15,850 nucleotides of DNA from an uncultured Clostridia bacterium (GCA_934230055.1 CAKQEE010000010.1:1-15850); one strand, 5' to 3'. Counted from the first letter of the stretch, positions 6,418-12,976 are shown. A program made the numbers and translations. The notes: a model not told the origin generated them from the letters alone.

Positions 6418-6831
6418 ATGGGAGAGAATAACGACGTTTTGGAGAGAATAGCGAAAGAGCGGCTTGAATTGCAAAAATTATCCGTACATATATTAAGGGC
6501 AATGGGGAGAGATTGCGGGGTTCGTACGCCCACGACAAAGCGAAAGGCGGAAATAATAGAAGAGATTATCGCCATAAAACATATGGGGCAAAAGCCGTAT
6601 TTTTCCCCTTACGGAAGAAAGAAGAATTTTGATTTATCCGCGATGCCCGAGGGGGAAGAGGGAAAAGTCGTTTCCGTAAAAGAATTAGATAAAGCGGTTT
6701 GCGAAGCGGCGGCAAAGCTTGCGGCGCGTTTGCCGAAGGAAGTTGTTTTAATAATGAAACAACAGTTAAAGTCGGGCATAAACGAGCTTATAGATAAAAT
6801 AATAGATAATTATCTTATACAATCATTATAA
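6418..6831 (+). CDS. Small protein with Rho-N/SAP-like nucleic-acid-binding segment
   Basis: 137 residues from the ATG at 6418, chosen because GGGGTG (6406-6411) lies six bases before it. An open frame back to 6298 would run through small RNA unit C and its terminator. Residues 21-57 (LSVHILRAMGRDCGVRTPT then KKAEIIEEI-like helix) have the helix-'LGV'-basic-helix layout of Rho N-terminal/SAP-like domains, often RNA or DNA binding. The middle (about 58-85) is basic and Tyr/Phe-rich, and the C-terminal 45 residues look helical. No promoter is visible between the unit C terminator and the gene, so expression presumably needs readthrough from the array. Function unknown; a link to the RNAs is inferred from position only. 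Confidence 0.75.
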   Translation: MGENNDVLERIAKERLELQKLSVHILRAMGRDCGVRTPTTKRKAEIIEEIIAIKHMGQKPYFSPYGRKKNFDLSAMPEGEEGKVVSVKELDKAVCEAAAKLAARLPKEVVLIMKQQLKSGINELIDKIIDNYLIQSL

Positions 6832-6876
6832 AGAGATTCTTCGGGAGTAGTGGCAAGAAGCAAGGCTCAGAATGAC
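6832..6876 (+). repeat. Right half of the GTCATTCYGA inverted-repeat element
   Basis: GATTCTTCGGGAGTAGTGGC, then AAGAAGC and CTCAGAATGAC: this matches the right half of the intact copy (7073-7114) and ends with the inverse of GTCATTC. It starts immediately after the stop codon of the preceding gene. Confidence 0.7.
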
Positions 6877-7010
6877 GGTAAAGAGACTTTCGGCGGTAGG
6901 GCGTGAGCGCGGCTCATAATGACGAAAAGGCAAAGTATAATAACGCCTCATTCGTCAGCCGAAGGCTGACACCTTCTCCCGCGGGAGAAGGCTTTTTTAT
7001 ATCCGATATC
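6877..7010. repeat. Palindromic intergenic repeat with terminator-like hairpin
   Basis: Non-coding. It contains GTCAGCC-GAA-GGCTGAC (6954-6970) directly followed by a perfect 20-bp palindrome (CCTTCTCCCG/CGGGAGAAGG, 6972-6991) and six T (6993-6998). This 'GTCAGC...CCTTCTCCC' combination is a widespread dispersed repeat in gut clostridia (from memory). A degraded relative (CCTTCACCTGAGGGCGAAGG) is at 7129-7148. The hairpin could terminate transcription of the Rho-N-like gene. Confidence 0.6.
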
Positions 7011-7114
7011 TTGTCATTCTGAAACGGGCAAGCTTTGACGGGCTTATGAAGAATCTCTAAAAAATTAAAAAAGATTCTTCGGGAGTAGTGGCAAGAAGCT
7101 CGGCGCAGAACGAC
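7011..7114 (+). repeat. Intact GTCATTCYGA inverted-repeat element
   Basis: It begins TTGTCATTCTGAAACGGG and ends GCAGAACGAC, a degenerate inverse of its start. Internal inverted repeat GAAGAATCT (7048-7056) / AGATTCTTC (7072-7080). It has no coding capacity. It belongs to the same family as 5704-5750, 6832-6876 and 12899-12976. Confidence 0.7.
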
Positions 7115-7192
7115 GAACGATAAAACGCCTTCACCTGAGGGCGAAGGGGCGCGATAGCGGCGGTTGAGACGATAAAAGACTTCAAACGGCAA

Positions 7193-7229
7193 AAACAAAT
7201 CGCCCGTGCGGCGGGAGGTTTGTTTTTTT
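7193..7229 (+). terminator. Hairpin with T-tract upstream of spo0A
   Basis: AAACAAATCGCCCG (7193-7206) pairs with CGGGAGGTTTGTTT (7212-7225) with one mismatch and one wobble; the T run continues to 7229. The A/T symmetry would let it work in both directions. It isolates spo0A from upstream transcription. Confidence 0.6.
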
Positions 7230-7253
7230 GTTCTAAATCCCCGCGATTATTTT

Positions 7254-7373
7254 AGTACAAATATCGCGAAAAATGTAAAATGTTTTGTACAAAGTCGAAT
7301 ACTGTCGATTATTCAGCAGTAAAACGCGTCTTTTTTGAAAACTTTTCATAATATTTGTATAAATATATACAAA
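7254..7373. promoter_or_regulatory. Cluster of palindromes and near-0A boxes upstream of spo0A
   Basis: Palindromes: TTTGTACAAA (7284-7293) and TTTGTATA-AATA-TATACAAA (7354-7373), plus a half-site GTACAAA (7254-7260) and TTGTACAA (7398-7405) over the -10. Near matches to the Spo0A box TGTCGAA: AGTCGAA (7293-7299) and TGTCGAT (7303-7309), ten bases apart. Confidence 0.5.
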
Positions 7374-7377
7374 TCGC

Positions 7378-7406
7378 TTGCTTTTTGACGGCAGATGTTG
7401 TACAAT
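7378..7406 (+). promoter_or_regulatory. Sigma-A promoter of spo0A
   Basis: TTGCTT (7378-7383), 17-bp spacer, TACAAT (7401-7406). Leader of about 38 nt to the start codon. Confidence 0.65.
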
Positions 7407-7450
7407 ACTGACAACACACCGCAACAGGCGGGTTTAGGGAGGAAGTTTTG

Positions 7451-8212
7451 ATGAAAAAGAAGAGTGTTTTTGTATTGCAAGATACAAAAGAAAGTGCCGA
7501 CAAGATTAAGGAAACCTTGGAGGCGGACGACGAGTTCGAGGTAATCGGTTGTTCGGCGGACGGAATCTCCGCCATTGCGATGATTGCGGATAAAAAGCCG
7601 GATATTCTCGTTACGGGGCTTGTGCTTTCCGGTTACGACGGCTTATGCGTTATAGAAAAAGTAAGAGAAGTTAATAAAGACGTTAAAATCGTCGTTCTTT
7701 CCGCGCTGTGCAGAGAAGAGCTTATAGCAAAGGCTATCGAACTCGGCGCGGATTATTTTATGGCAAAACCTTTTCTCGGCAGCGTGCTTACGGAAAGAAT
7801 TCACGAGATCGGCGAAGCAGCGGGCGGCGTTCGTCAAACGGCTTACGGCGTTTCCGTGCATCAGGCTTCTTTGGAAGAAAAGATCAGCAAAATTTTTATA
7901 AACGTAGGCATACCGCCGCACATAAAGGGCTATTCGTTTTTGCGCGAGGGTGTGAAAATGGCAGTCGAAGATCCGGACATAATCAACAGCATTACAAAAA
8001 GGCTTTATCCTATGATAGGCAAAAGATATTCCACTACGGCGAGCAAGGTAGAACGCGCCATACGCCACGCGATAGAGGTTGCTTGGAACCGCGGCAGAAT
8101 AGATAATATAAATTCGCTTCTTGGCGTGCGCGCGTACGTCGGCGCGGAAAAGCCCACGAACGGCGAGTTCATCGCGCTTGTTGCGGATAAAATGCTTTTG
8201 GAGAAGGCATAG
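7451..8212 (+). CDS. spo0A: Spo0A homologue with degenerate receiver domain (Gly at position 56)
   Basis: 253 residues from ATG 7451 (AGGGAGG at 7436-7442; a TTG one codon earlier is less likely). In Bacillus, Spo0A is the phosphorelay-activated master regulator of sporulation. The N-terminal receiver (about 1-125) aligns without gaps to B. subtilis Spo0A around the active site, but the phospho-acceptor Asp56 is Gly (PDILVTGLVLSGYDGL), Asp10 of the acidic pocket is Gln (VLQDT), and the usual Met-Pro after the acceptor is Leu-Ser. Asp11, the Ser/Thr switch (VVLSAL) and Lys-Pro (AKPF) remain. The C-terminal DNA-binding domain is intact: VGIPPHIKGYSFLREG, TTASKVERAIRHAIEVAWNRG, KPTNGEFIALVADK. 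The usual spoIVB neighbour is not next to it. Phosphorylation-independent activity or a second, diverged Spo0A are possible. Confidence 0.93.
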   Translation: MKKKSVFVLQDTKESADKIKETLEADDEFEVIGCSADGISAIAMIADKKPDILVTGLVLSGYDGLCVIEKVREVNKDVKIVVLSALCREELIAKAIELGADYFMAKPFLGSVLTERIHEIGEAAGGVRQTAYGVSVHQASLEEKISKIFINVGIPPHIKGYSFLREGVKMAVEDPDIINSITKRLYPMIGKRYSTTASKVERAIRHAIEVAWNRGRIDNINSLLGVRAYVGAEKPTNGEFIALVADKMLLEKA

Positions 8213-8347
8213 AGAAAACGGCGCGGGGAGGCAATGCGGCTCTCTTGCGAAATATTTTAAAGGCTTATTCGGGCTTAAAAAGTGCTTTCCGTATTGAGGG
8301 GTTATTTAAGGAAAAAGGGGGGAGTGCTTATAGCTTTAAGCACAGGA
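8213..8347 (+). other. Non-coding 3' region after spo0A
   Basis: No convincing gene: open frames here are short, lack a ribosome binding site or run through the terminator at 8348-8393. No repeat recognised. Probably the 3' untranslated part of spo0A. Confidence 0.5.
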
Positions 8348-8393
8348 GGACGACAGACGTTGTGAAAAACGGCGTTTGTCGTTCTTTTTTTTT
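8348..8393 (+). terminator. Terminator downstream of spo0A
   Basis: GGACGACAGACG (8348-8359) pairs over 12 positions with CGTTTGTCGTTC (8373-8384), two wobble pairs, followed by nine T (8385-8393). Confidence 0.85.
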
Positions 8394-8434
8394 AAAAAAT
8401 TCGCGCAAAAAAACAAAATACTACCGAAAAATAG

Positions 8435-8463
8435 TTTACAAATAAAATTTATACGGCTATAAT
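8435..8463 (+). promoter_or_regulatory. Sigma-A promoter of the double zinc-ribbon gene
   Basis: TTTACA (8435-8440), 17-bp spacer, TATAAT (8458-8463). The leader of about 115 nt includes a small hairpin CCGAA-GCCGA-TTCGG and an AT-rich near-palindrome just before GGAG (8574-8577). Confidence 0.8.
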
Positions 8464-8584
8464 ATACAGCAAGTCGAGCGGAAAACGCGGCGGTAAAAAC
8501 GGCGGAAGAAATCCGAAGCCGATTCGGTGCGAAGTAACAACGCTTAAAGACGATAAATATATATGATATATATGGAGAGCGAAT

Positions 8585-9109
8585 ATGGCAGAATACGTTA
8601 AATGCCCGAGATGCGAACTCAATTATATAAAGAAAGGCGAAGATTATTGCGACGTTTGCAAGGCGGAGCTTAACAAAGGCTCTAAATTGCTGTTCGTGGA
8701 TAACCCCGACGACGACGAAGTAGACGTTGAAGAAAGCGACATCTGCCCCCGCTGCCATCAGAACTACGTTAAAGACGGCGAAAAGTATTGCGAAGCGTGC
8801 CTTAAAGAATTGGAGCGCGACGATACTGTGTCGGACGTAGAAGACGACGATTCTTGGAAAGAGTATTTAGACGAGGATCCCGTTCCCGAAGAGGAAGAGG
8901 ACAGCGAAGAAATGCTTTCGCTTTCTAAGCTTGCGGAAGAAGAGGGCGACGAACTTTTCGACGATGAAGAAGAGGAAGAAGAGGAAGAGGAAGTCGAGTC
9001 CTCAGAACCGGACGATTTCGATATTCCCGAAATCGACGAATCGGACTTCGAGGATTACGACGAGGAAGAGGATGAGGACGAAGAAGAGGACGACGACGAG
9101 GATTTGTAA
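8585..9109 (+). CDS. Double zinc-ribbon protein with long acidic tail
   Basis: 174 residues. Two similar zinc knuckles: Cys7/Cys10 with Cys22/Cys25 (CPRC...CDVC) and Cys54/Cys57 with Cys69/Cys72 (CPRC...CEAC), the second reading like a duplication of the first (both have CPRC, then NYIKKGEDYC or NYVKDGEKYC). Residues about 80-174 are almost entirely Asp/Glu with scattered Ser/Leu, including a run of ten Glu, and must be disordered and very acidic. GGAG lies seven bases before the ATG. No signal peptide or membrane segment, so cytoplasmic. The acidic tail recalls nucleic-acid mimics such as the RNA polymerase delta subunit, but that is only an analogy; function unknown. Confidence 0.85.
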   Translation: MAEYVKCPRCELNYIKKGEDYCDVCKAELNKGSKLLFVDNPDDDEVDVEESDICPRCHQNYVKDGEKYCEACLKELERDDTVSDVEDDDSWKEYLDEDPVPEEEEDSEEMLSLSKLAEEEGDELFDDEEEEEEEEEVESSEPDDFDIPEIDESDFEDYDEEEDEDEEEDDDEDL

Positions 9110-9221
9110 TTTTAACGTGCAAATCTTCCGTATTGCGTAAAATTCTTTGTTAATAGTTAAAAATTTACGCGAAAGGCTGTTTGCGGCGTTTAAGTTCGGC
9201 AAAAACGGGAATAATTTCCGT

Positions 9222-9464
9222 ATGATAAAAAACAGTTCGGATTTAAGCGGTGTAAAAAGCGCGATTGCGCGAATGTACAAAAAGCCCGTAGAAGTAACCT
9301 TGAACCTTGGCAGAAATAAGTACGTGGTGTTTGCGGGAACGCTCGTGGGAGTTTACCCCGCGTTGTTTACGGTCAGCCCGAACGATAAAAGTTTTACGGG
9401 TAAAACTTCTTATTCTTATTCCGAGTATATGTGCGGAAAGGTTAAAATAAAAGAGCTTGCGTAG
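9222..9464 (+). CDS. veg: Veg family protein (DUF1021)
   Basis: 80 residues from ATG 9222. The core VKSAIARMYKKPVEVTLNLG, the 'GTLVGVYPALFTV' stretch and the end KTSYSYSEYMCGKVKI match the Veg fold (SH3-like barrel; B. subtilis Veg is 86 residues and is reported to stimulate biofilm gene expression). The frame is open upstream to a TTG at 9147, but the extra 25 residues do not belong to the family. The ribosome binding site before 9222 is weak (GGGA, 11 bases away). It sits 112 bp after the zinc-ribbon gene on the same strand without a terminator, so cotranscription is possible. Unlike B. subtilis Veg, the GRRKT motif is GRNKY here. Confidence 0.85.
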   Translation: MIKNSSDLSGVKSAIARMYKKPVEVTLNLGRNKYVVFAGTLVGVYPALFTVSPNDKSFTGKTSYSYSEYMCGKVKIKELA

Positions 9465-9521
9465 CTTGGCGGCTTCCCGTCGAACGCTGTGCTTAATAAA
9501 TTTAATAATTTAAACGTAGAA

Positions 9522-9565
9522 AACGCCGAGGAGCGACCGAAGAGCCGCCCTCGGCGTTGTTTTTT
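9522..9565 (+). terminator. Terminator after veg
   Basis: Perfect 10-bp stem AACGCCGAGG (9522-9531) / CCTCGGCGTT (9549-9558) followed by a T run to 9565. Confidence 0.85.
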
Positions 9566-9671
9566 GCGCCGTTGCACTTAAACAATTTTTATCGCGGGGC
9601 TGATTTTATCGAAGTTATTTATCGAGAGAGCGGAAAGGAAACGAGCGGCGAAAGCACAACCCGTATAAGCT

Positions 9672-10505
9672 TTAAGAATTTTGCTTGCGGTATTTAAGCG
9701 GGGTTACGCCCGTTTCCTTTTTGAAAACTTTAATAAAATAATTATAATCGGAATACCCCACCTCCGCGGCTATTTCGGAAACGGGCTTATCGGAAACGAT
9801 AAGAAGTTCTTCCGCGGCTTTAACGCGCTTTTTGGTAAGATACCCGAAAACGGTGGTTCCCGTCTGGTCCTTTACGATTCGGTAAAGCATTTTTGTACTG
9901 ATGAAAAACTTTTTGCAAAGTTCGCCTACGGAAACGTCCTGCCGAAAATTTTCGTTAAGATAGTCGATTATCTTTCTGGCGGCGGAGGTTCCGTCTATTT
10001 TGATAACGTTTTCGAGACACAGATATTTAATGCACAGCTCCGTCATAGAGACGGAAGCTTTTATTTGTTCGCGGGAAAGCTTTGGCATCTTTTCGTAATC
10101 CGCGAGCATCTTTTCGTAATCAAGCGAATGTTTTTCGCAAAAACTTTTAAGCTCGGAAAGAACCAAAGCCTCGTTTTCTCCGCGATACTGCCCGAAAATG
10201 ACGTAGCCTAAAATTTCCTCGTCGTATATAACGGGGAGCATCGTTTCCGTAATGCCCGCGTGGCAGGTGTAGGTTATCGGTTTTTTAAGTTTTTTAACCT
10301 GCCTGCAATGCGTTTCGTCCGATAAAAGACATTGCCGAAGCTGCCCTTCCGCCTCTCTTATTCTTTGGCAAAAAGGCTGCATTTTTTGCGGCAAAGAGGC
10401 AAGAACGTTCATTTCCGCGTCGAAAAAACAGATATTGGTGCGGGTTATTTCCGCAAAACTTTCTATAACGTCCTGCAATTTTTGCTTGTCCAAAACGATT
10501 TTCAT
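9672..10505 (-). CDS. AraC-family regulator with PocR-type sensor domain
   Basis: 277 residues. Residues about 8-160 form a PocR-like ligand-sensing domain: 'NICFFDAEMNVLAS', a Cys-rich centre (Cys59, Cys67, then CHAG at 81-84) and ILGYVIFGQYRG. Residues about 172-275 are the two helix-turn-helix AraC/XylS domain: DVSVGELCKKFFISTKMLYR, then KPVSEIAAEVGYSDYNYFIK and the FKKETGVTPLKYR ending. PocR-type sensors bind small diols, sugars or hydrocarbons in known cases. The gene is divergent from the cupin-DUF4432 operon, which it most likely controls. A GGAG lies 12 bases before the ATG on the - strand, rather far. Confidence 0.93.
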   Translation of the reverse strand: MKIVLDKQKLQDVIESFAEITRTNICFFDAEMNVLASLPQKMQPFCQRIREAEGQLRQCLLSDETHCRQVKKLKKPITYTCHAGITETMLPVIYDEEILGYVIFGQYRGENEALVLSELKSFCEKHSLDYEKMLADYEKMPKLSREQIKASVSMTELCIKYLCLENVIKIDGTSAARKIIDYLNENFRQDVSVGELCKKFFISTKMLYRIVKDQTGTTVFGYLTKKRVKAAEELLIVSDKPVSEIAAEVGYSDYNYFIKVFKKETGVTPLKYRKQNS

Positions 10506-10539
10506 TTTTTAAGAAAACTCCGCTTAAAAATCTGCTTTT

Positions 10540-10569
10540 ATTATATATTCCGTGCACCCGAATTGTCAA
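10540..10569 (-). promoter_or_regulatory. Sigma-A promoter of the AraC-family gene
   Basis: On the - strand TTGACA (10569-10564), 18-bp spacer, TATAAT (10545-10540). Near-consensus, so the regulator is probably made constitutively. Confidence 0.75.
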
Positions 10570-10663
10570 CGATTTGGCAAAAGGATAAATTATTTTCAAA
10601 AACGGAAAATATAACGCTATTTTTAATTTTTATACTTCTATACCGCGCGGGACTTGCGGGGTA

Positions 10664-10672
10664 TGATATAAT
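10664..10672 (+). promoter_or_regulatory. Extended -10 promoter of the cupin operon, no -35
   Basis: TGATATAAT (10664-10672) is a full TGn-TATAAT extended -10. The expected -35 position (around 10644) reads CGCGCG. This is the pattern of an activator-dependent promoter. Confidence 0.6.
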
Positions 10673-10697
10673 CAGCAAAATAAAAGGAGATTATACT

Positions 10698-11882
10698 ATG
10701 AGTATATCCGAAAAGCTGTTAAAAGAAGGCGACGGCGTTTTAAGACTTAAACCTACGTGGGTTCCGAGAAGCTTTTGCCGCCCCGGTAAAAGAATAAAAC
10801 TCCACCCCGACGATTATTACGTTCTGGGGCTTGAAAAGGGCGGGATAGACGAAAGATGGTTCGCTTCCACCACGTGGGCGGAAAACGGACCGGATACTCC
10901 CGCGGACGAAGGTCTTTCTTACGTGGTTTCCGCGGAGGGCGACGAAAAAATTCTTCTCCGCGATATGATTGCGGAGCTTAAAGACGCGATTATCGGCGAA
11001 CATTTGTGGAATACCTATCACGGTTGGTCTATGTTCTCTAAATTTTTCGATAATCAAGGTCCGCTTCCGCACCACATTCACCACAGGGAGCAGCACGCGC
11101 GCAGAGTCGGTTCCGCGGGCAAGCCGGAAATGTACTTTTTCCCCGCGCAGATGAACAATCACGGCGGTGAGTTCCCGTTTACCTTTTTCGGGCTTAACCC
11201 CGAGTGTACCAAGGAAGAGATTAAAAAGTGTTTAGAGAACTTCGATAAGGGCGATAATAAGCTTCTCGATTATTCGCAGGCGTATAAAATAGAACTCGAT
11301 ACCGGTTGGGACGTTCCTCCGGGGGTTCTGCACGCGCCTGCAAGTCTTTGCACTTACGAACCGCAGTTCGCTTCGGACGTTTACGCTATGTATCAGTCCG
11401 TGTTGTACGGCGGACATTGCGTTCCCGTGGATTTGCTCTGGAAAAACTGCCCGCCGGAAGAAAAGGGCAATTTCGATTACCTTATGGACGTTATCGACTG
11501 GGAAGCGAACGTTGATCCCGAATTCAAAAAGCACCGCTTTATGCGCCCGATAGTCGCAAGAGAAAGCGAAGCCTATAAAGAAGAATGGATTTGCTATAAA
11601 TCCAAGCTTGCGTGCGCAAAGAGGCTCACCGTTTATCCGGGACAGACCGTAACCCTTTCGGACGGCGCGCCCTACGGCTTTATTCTTATAGAAGGCAGGG
11701 GCAAATTCGGCGTGTGGGATATAGAAACTCCTACCCTTATACGCTACGGCGAACTCACGAGCGACGAATTTTTCGTAACCGCTTCCGCCGCGAAAAAGGG
11801 CGTTAAGATAACCAACACGAGCAAAACGGAAAACATCGTTATGCTTAAACACTTTGCGGAAAATCCCGATTTGAAATTATGA
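10698..11882 (+). CDS. Mannose-6-phosphate isomerase-like cupin protein
   Basis: 394 residues from ATG 10698, with AAAGGAGA (10683-10690) seven bases upstream. The frame is open back to 10332, but that would cross the divergent promoter region and the regulator gene. Candidate metal ligands resemble class I phosphomannose isomerase: PHHIH at 124-128, the KPEM motif with Glu144, and His212 in PPGVLHAPASL. The C-terminal third (about 300-394) looks like a second beta-rich cupin-type domain (VYPGQTVTLSDGAPYGFILI, 'GRGKFGVW'). The first 120 residues do not resemble standard ManA. It overlaps the next gene by ATGA, so the two act together, probably in isomerisation and anomer handling of a sugar or sugar phosphate; the substrate is unknown. 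Confidence 0.8.
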   Translation: MSISEKLLKEGDGVLRLKPTWVPRSFCRPGKRIKLHPDDYYVLGLEKGGIDERWFASTTWAENGPDTPADEGLSYVVSAEGDEKILLRDMIAELKDAIIGEHLWNTYHGWSMFSKFFDNQGPLPHHIHHREQHARRVGSAGKPEMYFFPAQMNNHGGEFPFTFFGLNPECTKEEIKKCLENFDKGDNKLLDYSQAYKIELDTGWDVPPGVLHAPASLCTYEPQFASDVYAMYQSVLYGGHCVPVDLLWKNCPPEEKGNFDYLMDVIDWEANVDPEFKKHRFMRPIVARESEAYKEEWICYKSKLACAKRLTVYPGQTVTLSDGAPYGFILIEGRGKFGVWDIETPTLIRYGELTSDEFFVTASAAKKGVKITNTSKTENIVMLKHFAENPDLKL

Positions 11883-12790
11883 ACGCAAGAAAGCTCGGAA
11901 ACCTTAAACAGCTTTATTCCGCGTTCGATATAGAGCTTAAAAGCGGCGCGGAAAGCGGCAAAAACTGTATTCTTGCGACTGCGGGTAAAACGGAAGTTCT
12001 TTTTAACAAAGATAACGCGCTGGATATTTCGCGCGTGCGTTTTTGCGGCGTGAACTTATCTTTTCTTTCCAAAAACGGGTTGAATTTTTCGGAAGGCGAG
12101 TTTGCGGAGCGGTTCGAGGGCGGATATTTATACACCTGCGGAACGGATAACGTAAGCTCTTGCGTGAGAGGTAGACCGATACACGGCAGCTTGCATTATA
12201 AAAAGGCGGAAAACGTTTATCATATAATAGAGGGCGAGAAGATAATCGTCGGGGGCGACGTGCGGGTTACCGCGCTGTTCGGCGAAAATCTCGTTCTTCG
12301 CAGAAGGTACGAGGTTACGGACGGCGGCGTCGAGATAAACGACGAACTTATAAACGAGGGCTACACCCCCGCGAAGTACGTTTTGCTTTATCACACGAAT
12401 TACGGCTATCCTTTTTTAGATGAAAACCTGAAAATAAAAATCCCCGCGAAAAAAAGCGAGGGGCTTACGGAATACGCCGAATCGCGCCGCGACCTGATGT
12501 TTGAGATAACCGAGCCGATCGACGGAGGAAACGAAGAAGTTTTCTATCACGAAACGGAAAAAGGGGAAGTAATTCTCGAAAATTCCGCGCTCGGCATAAA
12601 GGTAAAAACCGTTTACGATACGGGAAGTTTCCCCGTAACGCTCGAATGGAAAAGCATGATAAGCGGAGATTACGCGCTCGGCATAGAGCCTTCTACCACT
12701 CGTTTCGACCGTTTTACGCCGAGGGTTTTAGAGCCGCTTGCAAGCGCGAAATATCGCATAAAGACTTATTTTACAGAAAGCAAGAAATAA
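11879..12790 (+). CDS. DUF4432 family, aldose-1-epimerase-like protein
   Basis: 303 residues. The fold is inferred to be the galactose-mutarotase beta-sandwich. Recognisable blocks are RPIHGSLHYKKAENV (the 'P.HG' motif with candidate catalytic His), LLYHTNYGYPFLDE (second conserved His) and ALGIEPSTTRFDRF near the end (candidate acidic residue). No signal peptide, so cytoplasmic. The start overlaps the cupin stop (ATG 11879, TGA 11880-11882), indicating tight coupling. In known DUF4432 proteins the role is taken to be sugar anomer or epimer handling, but no substrate can be read from the sequence. Confidence 0.85.
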   Translation: MNARKLGNLKQLYSAFDIELKSGAESGKNCILATAGKTEVLFNKDNALDISRVRFCGVNLSFLSKNGLNFSEGEFAERFEGGYLYTCGTDNVSSCVRGRPIHGSLHYKKAENVYHIIEGEKIIVGGDVRVTALFGENLVLRRRYEVTDGGVEINDELINEGYTPAKYVLLYHTNYGYPFLDENLKIKIPAKKSEGLTEYAESRRDLMFEITEPIDGGNEEVFYHETEKGEVILENSALGIKVKTVYDTGSFPVTLEWKSMISGDYALGIEPSTTRFDRFTPRVLEPLASAKYRIKTYFTESKK

Positions 12791-12836
12791 TTTTTTACGG
12801 ATAGTCGCAACAAAATTGCGGCAAAAAGAAAAACGC

Positions 12837-12885
12837 CCGCCGAAAAGTCTTTAAAAAGAGGGGCAAGCTCGGCGGCGCTTTTTTT
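12837..12885 (+). terminator. Terminator of the cupin-DUF4432 operon
   Basis: CCGCCGA (12837-12843) pairs with TCGGCGG (12869-12875), long inner loop, followed by seven T (12879-12885). Confidence 0.65.
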
Positions 12886-12898
12886 AATAATTTTTTTC

Positions 12899-12976
12899 GT
12901 CATTCCGAACTTTGCTTACTTTGACGGGCATATGAAGAATCTCGTAAAAAAAGATTCTTCGGGGAGCGGAGGCAAT
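12899..12976 (+). repeat. GTCATTCYGA repeat copy, right end lost
   Basis: GTCATTCCGA, then TTTGACGGGC and the inverted repeat GAAGAATCT (12934-12942) / AGATTCTTC (12952-12960), followed by GGGGAGCGGAGGCAATGG. The terminal GAATGAC is not recognisable. Confidence 0.65.

Noticed and set aside
5762..6831. Retron (msr-msd RNA with reverse transcriptase)
   Set aside because: The terminal inverted stem resembles the retron a1/a2 stem, but no reverse transcriptase is encoded and the downstream protein lacks the YADD-type motif.
6914..7198. 94-codon - strand frame in the spacer before spo0A
   Set aside because: Made of the dispersed palindromic repeats; no ribosome binding site.
8245..8445. 66-codon frame after spo0A
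   Set aside because: No ribosome binding site and passes through a strong terminator.
9002..9280. 92-codon - strand frame over the acidic tail and veg start
   Set aside because: Antisense to two real genes; its composition follows from the Glu/Asp codon runs on the other strand.
10332..10697. Long N-terminal extension of the cupin protein
   Set aside because: It lies antisense to the AraC gene and across both promoters; AAAGGAGA and ATG at 10698 define the start.
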